Shown in pieces: positions 54,254 through 64,000 of a stretch of DNA of 64,000 nt. The position numbers and the translations under genes were made by a program. Numbering within the stretch: position 1 is the first letter of the stretch; each line of letters starts with the position of its first letter. Source of the stretch: Xanthomonas nasturtii (GTDB taxonomy: Bacteria; Pseudomonadota; Gammaproteobacteria; Xanthomonadales; Xanthomonadaceae); NCBI RefSeq assembly GCF_001660815.1, contig NZ_LYMI01000003.1, positions 62,001 through 126,000 of the forward strand, in the 5' to 3' direction. Under the pieces are notes generated by a model. That model was not told where the DNA came from. It ran no database searches and was given only the letters and a program-made list of their open reading frames with translations.

Positions 54254-57200
54254 TCAGACCGCAGCGATCATGAGATGTGGCTGATTGCCGCGTTCGCTCC
54301 AGGACTGCGCATAGACCTCCTGTCCCGCTTCGCCCTGTGCCATCGCACCAATCAGTTGACTCAACTCCGCCCCACCGACCAAGTTGTCTACTTGATCGGA
54401 GGTGAGTTCCATCCAATTCTGGTCGTACAGCCGGTCGACACGGTTGGCACTCTCCGTGTACCAATCCTTGAACGTCAAACTACCGGATTGATCACTCAAC
54501 GTTGCGACCATGTCATCGCCAACACGATCGAACCTGAATTGATCGAATGCGGCTCCGCTCACACGCAACATATCTTCGCCATAGACATCGACATTCACGA
54601 TGGTGTCGTGACCTTGCCCAGCGGTATAGATGTAGAAGTCATCGCCATCGCCACCAACCAACGTGTCGTTGCCATCTTCGCCATCCAGCTCATCCCCACT
54701 ATCTCCACCGTACAAGACATCGCGCCCGGCACCGCCATAGATGGTGTCATACTCACCTAGGCCGCTCAGCACGTTGTCTTGCGCGTTCCCGCTTAGCCAA
54801 TTGCTGAACTCATTCCCGGTACCGTTTACGGCTGTACCGACCAGAATCAGCGACTCCAGCTCCTCAGTCAAAGTGAAGTCGATGCTGGTGGCCACCGTGT
54901 CACCATTGCGATAAGGATGTTCGCCCATTGCGGGAATGCCAGGGGCTCCTGACTCCCCGACAGATGAATTCGTCGCGTCGCTCGACAACTGCATCGCCAT
55001 TGCCATGGGGAATGAAGGAGCCTCGTCCTCGGCTTCGACGATGACATCACCAAGACTGTCGACATAGTAGAGATCATCGCCACCACCGCCTTCCATGCGG
55101 TCGTTACCGGCCCCACCAATAAGGGTGTCGTTACCCCAGGCACCGATCAGAATGTCATTTCCCGCACCGCCATCGATCCAATCGGCCAAGGAGGAGTAAT
55201 CATCCACAGCCGCGGCGGTCAGAACATTGGCGCCGGCATTGCCCTGCAGGGTGTTGGATTCTCCGTTGCCAGTCCCGTTGAGATCGGCAGTTCCATCAAG
55301 GATCAACCGCTGCAAGTTTACGCCCAGCGTGTAATCGATACTGCTACGTACCGTATTGATTTCTCTCGTCCAGGAATCACTGGCATACCCATTATCGAAA
55401 ATCGAATCGCTCGCATCATCCACCACGTAGGTGTCGCTACCCTTGCCGCCACGCATCACATCCGCACCGGTGCCGCCGTCGAGCAGGTCGTCACCGCTGT
55501 CGCCTTCTAATTGATCATTACCCTCCAGCCCAAATAGCTGATCATTGCCGACGCTTCCACGCAGGATGTCGCTGCCCGCAGTTCCGTTCAAGGTTACGTC
55601 CGGGTTCACGGCATTGGTATGCAGCCATGCGGAATCCCAGACAGTTCCGTTGGCGAAGACCATCGATTCGATCGCCGCCATGCCGCCTTCGCTAAAGAAT
55701 CCAACAATGGTGAGCGGCGACTGACCCTCCACATGCACTTCCATGTCGTTGCCGAGCTTGTAAAGGGTCACGTCGCTTGGTGACAAGTCAGCATTGAACA
55801 GGACCCGGTCCGTTCCACCGGCATCGTGTATCGCCTGGCTCCCATAGCCCTTGCCGAACACGTAGGTATCCCCGGAAGCACCGCCAAACAGTCCCGCCTC
55901 CCCTGGCCCGATATCGAACCAAGTGGCTCCCGCCGTTTCACGGTGGACCTCGCCCAACGTCTGCTGGATGCCGATGACGTAGCCGCCAGCATCCTGAAGA
56001 TCGGCATAGGACATACCATTGATGTTGACCGCGATAGCTTCGAGAGGTGCAACAAGCTTTGCCAGGATGTCCTCTTGAACCCAAGTGGTGCCATCGGCGA
56101 AATGTAAAGCATCAATAGGGCCACCACGGCTCCAGTGTTCGTCGGTGATGAAGTGCCCCAGGACGATCAGCCGGTCGGCATGGCCGTCGATGTCAATCAC
56201 CAATGCATCGCCGGAGCGTGCGAGGCGGATGTTCTCGGTAGTAATGCCTTCACCAAGCTCAATCACATCATGATCGGTGAGTACGGTTGAGCCATTGGTG
56301 ATGACATCCAAGTCAGAGTCCAGGCCGAAACGGTAAATGTCGTTGCCAGCATCGCCAGAGAGAATGTCTGAACCACTGCCACCTGCCAGGACATCGTCAC
56401 CCTCACCCGCTTCTATGCTGTCGTTGCCTGTCCCACCCTGGATAGTGTCGTCATGCTCGAGCGCCATCACCCGGTCATTGCCTGCGCCGGCATTGATGAA
56501 ATCATCCTTGGCGTACAAACCCATCAGGTTGTCGTTGCGATGAGAGCCGCGCATGGCCTGGTATAAAATCTCCTCCAGATCCCAGGTGGTGCCGTCGGTG
56601 AACACGACCTGCTCGATCGAATCGCGCGTGTTGTAAGGCAAGTAATCAAAGAAATCCAGCACGGCGATCGAATCGTCGGTGCCTTCGATCACAAACTGCA
56701 ACGTGCTGCTGAAGCGATCGTCTCGATACACAACGATTTCTTCCTTCAGCACACTGGCATCGAACCTAAGCGTGTCGATATCGCCAAACTGCGGCCCACT
56801 CTCTCTCATCCAACCGAACTCCCAGATGATGTCACGACCGCCACCGCGGCCAAACTCATAGAGATCTGAACCCGCGTTTCCGTAAAGCGCATCGTTACCG
56901 GCGCCACCATTCAAGAAATCAGCACCATCTTGTCCGCTAATGGAGTCATTGCCTGCACCACCCAGCAGAGTGTCATTCCCGTCATTACCGTAGATGTTGT
57001 CGTCACCCTCACCACCATCCAGATAATCGTCTTCCCCACCATTCATCCACCAATAGGGGTAGTAGGAATCTCCCTGCAACGTATCGTTACCGCTGCCACC
57101 GTAGATTGTGTCCTTACCCCAGCCACCGACCAGATAATCTTTGTCATTTCCACCCCAGATACGGTCGTCGCCGCCGAAGCCATAGATATAGTCCTCGCCG

Positions 57201-60200
57201 TCGTAGCCGTAAAGCTGATCGTCTCCCGAACTCCCTTCGATTTCGTTAGCACCGCTCCACAACAGCTCAGGCAAAAGCTCAGCACCATCGGCTAGGACGA
57301 TTCGCGCGGTTGGTCCATTGACACCGGCATAACCCTCAATGGTGATGCTCTGACCAGTCTCGATAATAGTCATTACCAGCGCGCCATTTTTGAGCGCGTA
57401 GTACATATCGGCTGGATTTACGATATCGAGAAGCTGTACTTGTCGAATATCAGCAGCAGGATCAAAGGCTATGCTGTCGTTCCCGTAGCCGATGCCGTAG
57501 CGAAAAACATCGGAGCCTGCCCCGCCGTACAGGCGGTCGTCGCCGGTTCCGCCGTCGAGAAGATCGTCGCCGTCGCCGCCTTCGAGCAGATCGTTTCCGC
57601 CCCCACCGAATACAAGATCGTTGCCGATTCCGCCATTGAGCGAATCATTACCTTCTTGGCCGTACAACTTGTCGTTACCACCCTGGCCGTAAAGTTCATC
57701 GTCCTGATCGCTACCTTGCAGATCATCATCGCCCGCAGTACCGCCACCAAGTAGGCTCAAAGCCTCAGCCCGATCCATCGCGGAGCCGTCACCAAAGACA
57801 ATCCGATGCCCGCCACTGTCGCGCGCAAGAAAACCGTCCAGGCGAACCGATTGGTCTGTGCCGAATGTCATCACCAGCGCACTCCCGCTGCGTCGGAACG
57901 TCGCCTGATTTCTCGACAAGCCGCTTAGCACGATGGTGTCCCTTCCGGCCGATTGGCTTCCCAAACCAAGCACCTCATCATGACCATCACCGGCCTTGAT
58001 AAGATAAGTATCGTTTCCTTCTGCACCCATAAGGGTGTCGTTGCCGGTACCACCATCGAGTTGATCGTCACCCCTGCCGCCGTCGAGGTAGTCATCACCC
58101 GAATCGCCGTCGATCTTGTCATTGCCAGAGTAAACGCCGAACTGATCGTCACCGTACAAAATGTCGCTACCTTCGCCGCCGACGGCCTGGTCATTGCCGG
58201 TACCGCCTATGACAATGTCATCGCCCTTATCGCCAGATAACGTGTCATCTCCATCGCTGCCTTCAAGATAGTCGTTACCGTCTCCTCCATTGACCTGATC
58301 ATTTCCCTCCGCAGCGGTCACGGTGTCGTTGCCAAGCCCCCCATTTATTAAATCGTTGCCGCCACCACCATAAACGCTATCGTTGCCATCACCTGCATCT
58401 ACATCATCGTCGCCTTCGTCTCCATCAATAAAGTCGTTTCCAAGCCCGCCTCTGATTGAATCGTTTCCGAGCTCGCCATCGATAACATCATCACCCTGAT
58501 TTCCATCAATATTGTCACCACCATCTCCTCCAACCAAAGTATCGGCCCCGCCGCCTCCGCTTAAACGATCATTACCAGTCCCGCCGTAAATGAAATCCTG
58601 GCCTTCGTCGCCAATCAAGTTATCGTCGCCATCCTCTCCAAATAAGCTATCGTTGCCTGCGCCTCCTATCAACGTGTCGTTTCCCATCCCCCCTTGCAGT
58701 TCGTCATCGTCAGCGTCTCCCGAGAGAGTGTCGTTTCCCGATTGACCTTGCAGAAGATCTTTTCCCGATCCTCCGCTGAGATAGTCGTCGCCAGCGTTAC
58801 CTTGAATTTCGTCGTTGCCTCCCTCGCCATATATCCGGTCATTCCCATGAAATTGAAGGGCCAAGTCGCTAGCGGACGCGTCTCCCAGCAATAGATCATT
58901 CCCCTCGCCGCCACGTATGACATCATCGCCGCCGAGACCGATAATGGTGTCAACGCCTGACCCACCATCGATGACGTCATTACCATGCCGGGATTCATCA
59001 ATTCCTACCGCATCACCCAAGATGTAGTCTGCACCGTCTCCTCCTAAAAGAGTGTCGTTACCGCCATCGCCATAGATTCGGTCGTTGCCTGCACCTCCAT
59101 CAATGTAGTCGTTCCCTGGCAATCCCGCAGACACATAGGAGTATGTCAGGCCGTAGTCGACACGGTCTCCTTGAAGGATATCGTCGCCTTCTCCTCCGCT
59201 AATGACATCATTACCTCCCTGGCCAAAGATTCGATCCTCACCATTACCGCCTAAAATAATATCATTCCCTGAAGTATTGGCCCTGTCTGAAATTTGAGTG
59301 GCCATGAAGCTCCAGATACCATTAGCGGCGGAAAAATCGTCTCCGAAGATAAGATCATCGCCCTCTTCCCCTTCAATATAGTCATGATCGCTTCCGCCGA
59401 GAAGCAGGTCGTTTTGCGCCCCTCCCAGCAGGGTATCGTTACCTTCACCGCCGTAAGCAATGTCGGAACCATCGCCACCGTCAATATCATCATTCCCGCT
59501 CGGCAGAACATTTGGATTTGTTTCAACCCAAGGATCATGGCCATTTGTATAATGCGCTCTTACGGAAAAATTAAAGAGATTCCGTGTTGCATCCGAACCC
59601 GCGGGAGTATTTCCTGAGACCTCGCTTAACCATCCATTTCCTACCGAAATAATCCCTGGTCGAGATGCAGATTCGCTATACCATGCGTTACGATCGCCAG
59701 AGCCAAGCTCATCTTCTGGTTTGCGCCATGCCAACAGCATTGACGATCCAATTAATATATCGTCACCCAAGCCGCCAAAAAGCCGATTGACTCCTGGCCC
59801 CCCAAGGATTAGATCATTCCCGTGGCCGCCGTCTATCCAATCATCACCATATCCACCGGCAATTCCGTCATTTCCGCCTAAACCAGAAATAATGTCATTT
59901 CCGCTTCTGACTTCGTCTGGATCTCCATCTCGGCCGACCAAGTCGTCATCGTTCGTCTGGGACACCGGATTCTCCGGACTCCCGGGCTGGCCCAGCCCCG
60001 GCAGAGTAATATTTAGACCGCCATTCGACCAATTCTTGACGACGATGCGACCGCCGCTTTCACGATGCGTGATGATTAGGGTCGATTTATCACCACTCGG
60101 AACGGATTGCAGACGAAAGACGCGATCATGGGTCTCCCACCCAAAACCGTCGCGCGAGACAGTGTTTACCGAAAGGTCTCCGATAGCAGCGCCTTCAAAC

Positions 60201-61276
60201 GTAATTTTCCCTATGCCATCAGTATCAATGATCGTATCTTCAGTGATTTCATCTAGATCACCGACTCTGAATTCATAGGTATCAAATCCCTTGCCACCCT
60301 GTAATAAGTCCGATCCGCGGCCGCCGTGCAGATGATCATCGCCCATGCCTCCATTAAGGGTATCTGGCCCGGCATATCCAACCAAAAAGTCGTCCCCATG
60401 ACCCCCACTTAACTTATCGATGAGATTACCACCGTATAAGGTATCGTTTCCCGATCCGCCTATGAGTGTACTTGAATAACTTTTATCATACTGCGCGCTC
60501 AGCTGATCATCCTGCTGAGTTCCAAAAGCGAGATAGTCTTTCAGTCCAGGTAGGTAGGAGCCACCTCCATTCTTGATCTGAAAGACTATCGCTTGATACG
60601 CATCCTCTCGCCTATCTTCAGGTTCTTTCGCGAAATCAAAGAAGTCTTCCGCAATATCGTCGGCGGCACTCCCACCTAACACCCCTGCAACTGCACCGAT
60701 AACAGCGATCCCAGCAAGTACGGGCCAGGAAGCGGCGCCTGCGGCAACAGCCACGCCGGTAAGCACCCCTGTAACGACCGCATTAACCCAAGAACCAGCG
60801 TAAACAGCCATTGCTGCTGTTAAATCACCTTTCAACACATTTTCTGAAAAATCCTTTCTATCAAGCCATTTAGAGGCAAGGTTGAAAAACTTCTCAGAAC
60901 CACCACCAAGCACTACGCGTTTACCCTCCTCATCTAACGCACTTATAACGCCTGACACAAAATCATCTAACGCTATAGCAGGATCTTTTTCTTTATCTAA
61001 AAGATCTAGCTGACGGCTTGCGTCAGCTATCATTCCCTCGCACCATGCCTGTAAAACTGCGTTACCGTCTGCGACAAATCTATCAGCGTAGGATTTCAAC
61101 AGCTCTATATTCTGTTCAAGTGTTTCAGAGTAGAGCTTAAAGAGCGTAGTAGGCTCTACATTAAAATCGCCGTGTAATGCCTTTGTATCTGCAAATGCTG
61201 ACTCGATGTTGCCTGCGAGCGCTGCAGATATTTCAGTGAGGAACATCGCATATATGTCATTTACATCTTGATTCAT
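54254..61276 (-). CDS. Giant RTX calcium-binding protein secreted by type I system
   Basis: 2340-residue acidic secreted protein. Residues 1-270 are non-repetitive and include a 50-residue Ala/Gly/Val-rich hydrophobic stretch (about 153-206, VVTGVLTGVAVAAGAASWPV and on). From about 272 to near the end are dozens of GGxGxDxxx calcium-binding nonapeptides, broken by several calcium-binding-related domains (for example LTIVGFFSEGGMAAIESMVF, SIAVLDFFDYLP, LTFKDWYTESANRVDRLYDQ). The C-terminus is the likely uncleaved secretion signal. The AAGGA ribosome site lies seven bases before the ATG at 61276. The exporter and adaptor lie directly upstream. Toxin, adhesin or bacteriocin roles are all open. 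Confidence 0.93.
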   Translation of the reverse strand: MNQDVNDIYAMFLTEISAALAGNIESAFADTKALHGDFNVEPTTLFKLYSETLEQNIELLKSYADRFVADGNAVLQAWCEGMIADASRQLDLLDKEKDPAIALDDFVSGVISALDEEGKRVVLGGGSEKFFNLASKWLDRKDFSENVLKGDLTAAMAVYAGSWVNAVVTGVLTGVAVAAGAASWPVLAGIAVIGAVAGVLGGSAADDIAEDFFDFAKEPEDRREDAYQAIVFQIKNGGGSYLPGLKDYLAFGTQQDDQLSAQYDKSYSSTLIGGSGNDTLYGGNLIDKLSGGHGDDFLVGYAGPDTLNGGMGDDHLHGGRGSDLLQGGKGFDTYEFRVGDLDEITEDTIIDTDGIGKITFEGAAIGDLSVNTVSRDGFGWETHDRVFRLQSVPSGDKSTLIITHRESGGRIVVKNWSNGGLNITLPGLGQPGSPENPVSQTNDDDLVGRDGDPDEVRSGNDIISGLGGNDGIAGGYGDDWIDGGHGNDLILGGPGVNRLFGGLGDDILIGSSMLLAWRKPEDELGSGDRNAWYSESASRPGIISVGNGWLSEVSGNTPAGSDATRNLFNFSVRAHYTNGHDPWVETNPNVLPSGNDDIDGGDGSDIAYGGEGNDTLLGGAQNDLLLGGSDHDYIEGEEGDDLIFGDDFSAANGIWSFMATQISDRANTSGNDIILGGNGEDRIFGQGGNDVISGGEGDDILQGDRVDYGLTYSYVSAGLPGNDYIDGGAGNDRIYGDGGNDTLLGGDGADYILGDAVGIDESRHGNDVIDGGSGVDTIIGLGGDDVIRGGEGNDLLLGDASASDLALQFHGNDRIYGEGGNDEIQGNAGDDYLSGGSGKDLLQGQSGNDTLSGDADDDELQGGMGNDTLIGGAGNDSLFGEDGDDNLIGDEGQDFIYGGTGNDRLSGGGGADTLVGGDGGDNIDGNQGDDVIDGELGNDSIRGGLGNDFIDGDEGDDDVDAGDGNDSVYGGGGNDLINGGLGNDTVTAAEGNDQVNGGDGNDYLEGSDGDDTLSGDKGDDIVIGGTGNDQAVGGEGSDILYGDDQFGVYSGNDKIDGDSGDDYLDGGRGDDQLDGGTGNDTLMGAEGNDTYLIKAGDGHDEVLGLGSQSAGRDTIVLSGLSRNQATFRRSGSALVMTFGTDQSVRLDGFLARDSGGHRIVFGDGSAMDRAEALSLLGGGTAGDDDLQGSDQDDELYGQGGNDKLYGQEGNDSLNGGIGNDLVFGGGGNDLLEGGDGDDLLDGGTGDDRLYGGAGSDVFRYGIGYGNDSIAFDPAADIRQVQLLDIVNPADMYYALKNGALVMTIIETGQSITIEGYAGVNGPTARIVLADGAELLPELLWSGANEIEGSSGDDQLYGYDGEDYIYGFGGDDRIWGGNDKDYLVGGWGKDTIYGGSGNDTLQGDSYYPYWWMNGGEDDYLDGGEGDDNIYGNDGNDTLLGGAGNDSISGQDGADFLNGGAGNDALYGNAGSDLYEFGRGGGRDIIWEFGWMRESGPQFGDIDTLRFDASVLKEEIVVYRDDRFSSTLQFVIEGTDDSIAVLDFFDYLPYNTRDSIEQVVFTDGTTWDLEEILYQAMRGSHRNDNLMGLYAKDDFINAGAGNDRVMALEHDDTIQGGTGNDSIEAGEGDDVLAGGSGSDILSGDAGNDIYRFGLDSDLDVITNGSTVLTDHDVIELGEGITTENIRLARSGDALVIDIDGHADRLIVLGHFITDEHWSRGGPIDALHFADGTTWVQEDILAKLVAPLEAIAVNINGMSYADLQDAGGYVIGIQQTLGEVHRETAGATWFDIGPGEAGLFGGASGDTYVFGKGYGSQAIHDAGGTDRVLFNADLSPSDVTLYKLGNDMEVHVEGQSPLTIVGFFSEGGMAAIESMVFANGTVWDSAWLHTNAVNPDVTLNGTAGSDILRGSVGNDQLFGLEGNDQLEGDSGDDLLDGGTGADVMRGGKGSDTYVVDDASDSIFDNGYASDSWTREINTVRSSIDYTLGVNLQRLILDGTADLNGTGNGESNTLQGNAGANVLTAAAVDDYSSLADWIDGGAGNDILIGAWGNDTLIGGAGNDRMEGGGGDDLYYVDSLGDVIVEAEDEAPSFPMAMAMQLSSDATNSSVGESGAPGIPAMGEHPYRNGDTVATSIDFTLTEELESLILVGTAVNGTGNEFSNWLSGNAQDNVLSGLGEYDTIYGGAGRDVLYGGDSGDELDGEDGNDTLVGGDGDDFYIYTAGQGHDTIVNVDVYGEDMLRVSGAAFDQFRFDRVGDDMVATLSDQSGSLTFKDWYTESANRVDRLYDQNWMELTSDQVDNLVGGAELSQLIGAMAQGEAGQEVYAQSWSERGNQPHLMIAAV

Positions 61277-61331
61277 AATAAATTCCTTTTTAGTTGACTA
61301 TCGATGATTATTTCGTAAATTCACTTGATGA

Positions 61332-61418
61332 CTATAATAATTCGTATTGAGACGTTAACGTCATGACCAGAGCCAAACCAACAGGCATCAATAGCTTCAT
61401 AAGTTTCATAAGTTTCAT
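61332..61418 (-). CDS. Candidate 28-residue hydrophobic peptide coupled to hlyD
   Basis: The ATG at 61418 overlaps the hlyD stop as ATGA (61415-61418), with GGGAGAG just upstream. The product is 28 residues, starting [19 protein letters not shown] and ending SQYELL; its first nine codons come from a tandem repeat of ATGAAACTT. It could be a single-span membrane peptide or a stand-alone signal-like sequence. It lies in the exporter-adaptor-RTX transcript, 55 bp before the RTX start. It is too short for family assignment, and translation is unproven. Confidence 0.4.
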   Translation of the reverse strand: MKLMKLMKLLMPVGLALVMTLTSQYELL

Positions 61419-62836
61419 CTCTCCCTCAAGGATTCGGAGCCGTGCACCCGCAAAGGACTCAACAAATAATCAATCACCCGCCGCTTACCCGTCTTCACTT
61501 CCGCACTCAAACTCATACCCGCGCTCATCCGCACTCTAACTCCGTCAATCACCAACGTGCTGCCGTTCAATTTGATGCGCGCGGGGAATACCAAACCGAG
61601 TTTTTCGTCCTGCGCGGCATCGTGGGAGACGCTGGCGACTGTCCCGGTCAGATAGCCGTAGCGGGTGTAAGGGAAGCTGTCGACCTTGACGGTGACCGGT
61701 TGGCCCGGGCGCATGAAGCCGATGTCCTTGTTCAAGACGGTAACTTCGACCTCCAGTGCTTCTTCGGCTGGCACCACGACGAGTAACGGCTGTGCGGGCG
61801 TGACTACACCGCCCACGGTGTGGACGGCCAGTTGCTGGATCGTGCCGTCGACGGGCGCGTGTAGGGCCATCAACTTGTCTCGCTGCCCGGTCTTGGCGAC
61901 GTCCTGGGTCAGTTGGCCAGCTTGCTCACTTGCCTGGCGCAAGGCATCCAGTGCTTGCTGGCGTGTGTCGGTCACAAGCACGCGCAACTCTTCCTGTGCC
62001 GCGCTGATCGCCGAGCGGATTTCCTGCAGGCGATTGCGCTGGGTGGCGAGCTGGCTTTCTGCGGCAATGCGTTCCTGCTCGCGTAACAAATAGTCGTGAC
62101 GGCCGACGTACTTGCCCTCGACAAGACGGCCGTAGTCTTCTGCACGCACTTTCGAGATGCGCGCCGACTCGGCGAGCGGTTCGATCGCATCCTGCGTGGT
62201 CTGCAGCTCAGCCTGCCGTTGGGCGATGCTGGCTTGCAGGTTATGCCGGCGCGCCTGGAATGCGTCGAATTGGCTGCTGACCAATTGCTGCTCATTGGCC
62301 ACGCGCTCGGCTGGTAGATCCGGAGCCGGATCCAGCCGCGGCGGCGGCCCGGTCGCAATGGCGGTCGCCAGCGCTGCCTGGCGAAGCGCAGCGAGACGTG
62401 CGTTGACCAATGCGTCGCCGGCCTGGGCGAACTCAGCCCCGGTGGCGGTGGCATCGAGTTCGACCAGCAGTTGGCCTTTCTTCACCGCCTGCCCGTCGCG
62501 CACCAGAATCCTGCGTACCACCGCGGTTTCTGCGGTCTGCACCACCTTGGTCCGCGAGTCGACCACGGTTTTGCCTGGTGCCACGGCGACGATATCGAGC
62601 TTACCCAGGCACGCCCACAGCAGCGCGACGCAGAAGAAGCCGATGATGATGCGCATCGTCCAGCGCGCGGTGGGCGACACAGGCGTTTCGGTCAGTTCGA
62701 GATGCGCGGGCAGGAACGCGCGCTCGTCGGCGCTGCGCGCGGGCGGGTCGAGCTGGCGGCGCACCGCCCAGGCCGATTTGAAGATCTTGAAATAGCGGAG
62801 AAAGAAATCGCGCCATCCCTGGAGCACGTGCTTCAT
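61415..62836 (-). CDS. HlyD-family adaptor of the RTX type I secretion system
   Basis: Periplasmic adaptor of 473 residues. It has a cytoplasmic N-terminus (about 60 residues, able to recruit substrate), one membrane segment ([18 protein letters not shown], 61-78), and a lipoyl half ([23 protein letters not shown]). A long coiled coil (about 150-320), the second lipoyl half ([19 protein letters not shown]) and a C-terminal beta domain ([25 protein letters not shown]) follow, the classic HlyD end. It overlaps the ABC gene by 4 bp (62833-62836). It bridges the exporter to TolC. Confidence 0.95.
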   Translation of the reverse strand: MKHVLQGWRDFFLRYFKIFKSAWAVRRQLDPPARSADERAFLPAHLELTETPVSPTARWTMRIIIGFFCVALLWACLGKLDIVAVAPGKTVVDSRTKVVQTAETAVVRRILVRDGQAVKKGQLLVELDATATGAEFAQAGDALVNARLAALRQAALATAIATGPPPRLDPAPDLPAERVANEQQLVSSQFDAFQARRHNLQASIAQRQAELQTTQDAIEPLAESARISKVRAEDYGRLVEGKYVGRHDYLLREQERIAAESQLATQRNRLQEIRSAISAAQEELRVLVTDTRQQALDALRQASEQAGQLTQDVAKTGQRDKLMALHAPVDGTIQQLAVHTVGGVVTPAQPLLVVVPAEEALEVEVTVLNKDIGFMRPGQPVTVKVDSFPYTRYGYLTGTVASVSHDAAQDEKLGLVFPARIKLNGSTLVIDGVRVRMSAGMSLSAEVKTGKRRVIDYLLSPLRVHGSESLRER

Positions 62837-64000
62837 GGTGTCCCCTGTTGCAATTTGTATAGATGCGCGTATTGGCCTTCCGGCCGGTCGACCAACTCGG
62901 CGTGCGAGCCGCTTTCGATGATGCGTCCCTTCTCCACTACGACGATGCGATTGGCGTGCCGCACGGTGGACAGGCGATGGGCAATGATCAGTACGGTGCG
63001 GCCCTTGCAGATGGCGCGCATATTGCTCATCACCGCGTGTTCCGATTCGTAGTCCAGTGCGCTGGTCGCCTCGTCGAGAATCAAAATGCGCGGATCGCCG
63101 ATCAACGCGCGCGCGATTGCAATGCGCTGGCGCTGCCCGCCAGACAAACCGGTGCCGTGCTCGCCAACCTTGGTGTCGTAGCCTTCAGGCAGTTCCAAAA
63201 TGAATTCGTGGGCGCCTGCCAGCTTGGCGGCATGGATCACCCGCTCCAGCGGCATGCCGGGATCGGACAGGGCAATGTTCTCGCGCACGCTGCGGTTGAA
63301 CAGGAAGTTCTCCTGCAGCACCACGCCCAGCTGACGCCGCAGCCAGGCAGGATCGGCCAGTGCCAGATCCTGGCCATCGATCAGCACCCGCCCACGCTCG
63401 GGCGTGTAGAGCCGCTGCACCAGCTTGGTCAGCGTGCTCTTGCCGGAGCCGGAACGGCCGACGATTCCGATGATTTCGCCCGGGCGAATGTCCAGCTCGA
63501 TCCCGTTGAGCACTTCTGGTGCATCCGGCCGATAGCGGAAGGTCACTCGTTCGAACGTCACCTGCCCACGGATCGGCGGCAGTGCCAGGCGGCTGCCCGG
63601 CACCTCAGTGCGGGTATTGAGAATGTCGCCCAGCCGCTCGACCGAGATACCGACCTGCTGGAAGTCCTGCCACAACTGAGCCAGCCGGATGATCGGCGCG
63701 GTAACCTGGCCGGACAGCATGTTGAAGGCGATCAACTGGCCGATCGACAGCTTGCCTTCCATCACCAGTTTGGCGCCCCAGAACAGCACTGCCACAGCGG
63801 TGAGCTTCTGCACCAGTTGCACACCTTGCTGTCCCAGCGTCGCGATGCGGGTGACGTTGAAACCTGCGCTGACATAGCCGGCCAGCTGGTTGTCCCAGGT
63901 GCGCGTCACACGTGGATCGACCGCCATTGCCTTGACCGTGCCGATACCGCTGACGGTTTCCACAAGAAACGACTGATTGTCCGCACCGCGGGCAAACTTG
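62833..64000 (-). CDS. HlyB-type ABC exporter, partial (N-terminus outside window)
   Basis: Type I secretion ATPase, 389 codons present and open to the right edge. The visible part has the second half of the membrane domain ([44 protein letters not shown]) and the full ATPase: Walker [11 protein letters not shown], signature [15 protein letters not shown], Walker [13 protein letters not shown], switch IAHRLST. The start and any N-terminal C39-like domain are not seen. It exports the RTX protein with the adaptor at 61415. Confidence 0.95.
   Translation of the reverse strand, partial: KFARGADNQSFLVETVSGIGTVKAMAVDPRVTRTWDNQLAGYVSAGFNVTRIATLGQQGVQLVQKLTAVAVLFWGAKLVMEGKLSIGQLIAFNMLSGQVTAPIIRLAQLWQDFQQVGISVERLGDILNTRTEVPGSRLALPPIRGQVTFERVTFRYRPDAPEVLNGIELDIRPGEIIGIVGRSGSGKSTLTKLVQRLYTPERGRVLIDGQDLALADPAWLRRQLGVVLQENFLFNRSVRENIALSDPGMPLERVIHAAKLAGAHEFILELPEGYDTKVGEHGTGLSGGQRQRIAIARALIGDPRILILDEATSALDYESEHAVMSNMRAICKGRTVLIIAHRLSTVRHANRIVVVEKGRIIESGSHAELVDRPEGQYAHLYKLQQGTP

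Noticed and set aside
53028-54284. 418-codon plus-strand frame opposite rsgA
   Set aside because: His/Arg-rich antisense translation without motifs; RsgA GTPase and zinc motifs are intact on the minus strand.

Overview
This is a high-GC chromosomal window that I read as Xanthomonas. The main reason is a complete sux sucrose-scavenging locus (LacI regulator, MFS sucrose transporter, TonB-dependent receptor, GH13 sucrose hydrolase). It is supported by a TctDE/CitMHS citrate locus, a TolC gene following a PCMT-like methyltransferase, and many heptamer-type and GC-rich dispersed intergenic repeats. The species is not resolved from sequence alone.

Layout. 1-2958 (-): leuC-leuD-leuB (leuB cut by the window edge), with a divergent LysR regulator at 3081-3965. 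4149-~5700 (-): a decayed propeller/GGDEF gene. 5903-8735 (+): TetR regulator, PCMT-like methyltransferase, TolC. 9323-14734: envelope genes (WaaA Kdo transferase, LpxL-type acyltransferase, O-antigen-ligase-like protein, GT4 glycosyltransferase, a small zinc-finger protein, a small lipoprotein). 14781-20014 (-): a bacteriocin production and export locus of low GC in its centre, with an XRE regulator, HlyD-type adaptor, two small double-glycine-type precursor peptides, a CPBP-like membrane protein and a C39 peptidase-ABC exporter. 20394-23744 (+): a GH92 alpha-mannosidase. 24016-29338: MaeB malic enzyme, DctA dicarboxylate carrier and an OprO/P-type porin.

29561-35429: a hybrid histidine kinase and a LuxR-type response regulator, separated by a DUF1460 lipoprotein and a decayed patch (IS3 transposase remnant, aldo/keto reductase fragment, frameshifted NTF2-like gene). 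35467-35707 is a MITE-like element. 35700-41729: citrate locus (solute-binding protein, TctE, TctD, outer-membrane porin, CitMHS carrier). 41865-42605: a PhbB-like reductase lacking its catalytic tyrosine. 43009-50249: the sux locus with two identical 14-bp operators. 50720-54128: a DJ-1/PfpI-family protein, a DUF1704 (QEGLA) protein and the ribosome GTPase RsgA. 54254-64000 (-): a type I secretion locus with ABC exporter (partial), HlyD adaptor, an unannotated 28-codon ORF coupled to hlyD, and a 2340-residue RTX protein.

Functionally the window combines central metabolism (leucine, malate), uptake of organic acids and sucrose, envelope synthesis, and two independent export systems for secreted effectors or antagonistic peptides. 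The best candidates for something under-described are the two-peptide bacteriocin locus, the small ORF between hlyD and the RTX gene, the active-site-substituted SDR, and the families of structured intergenic repeats. I saw no tRNA, rRNA or CRISPR array.
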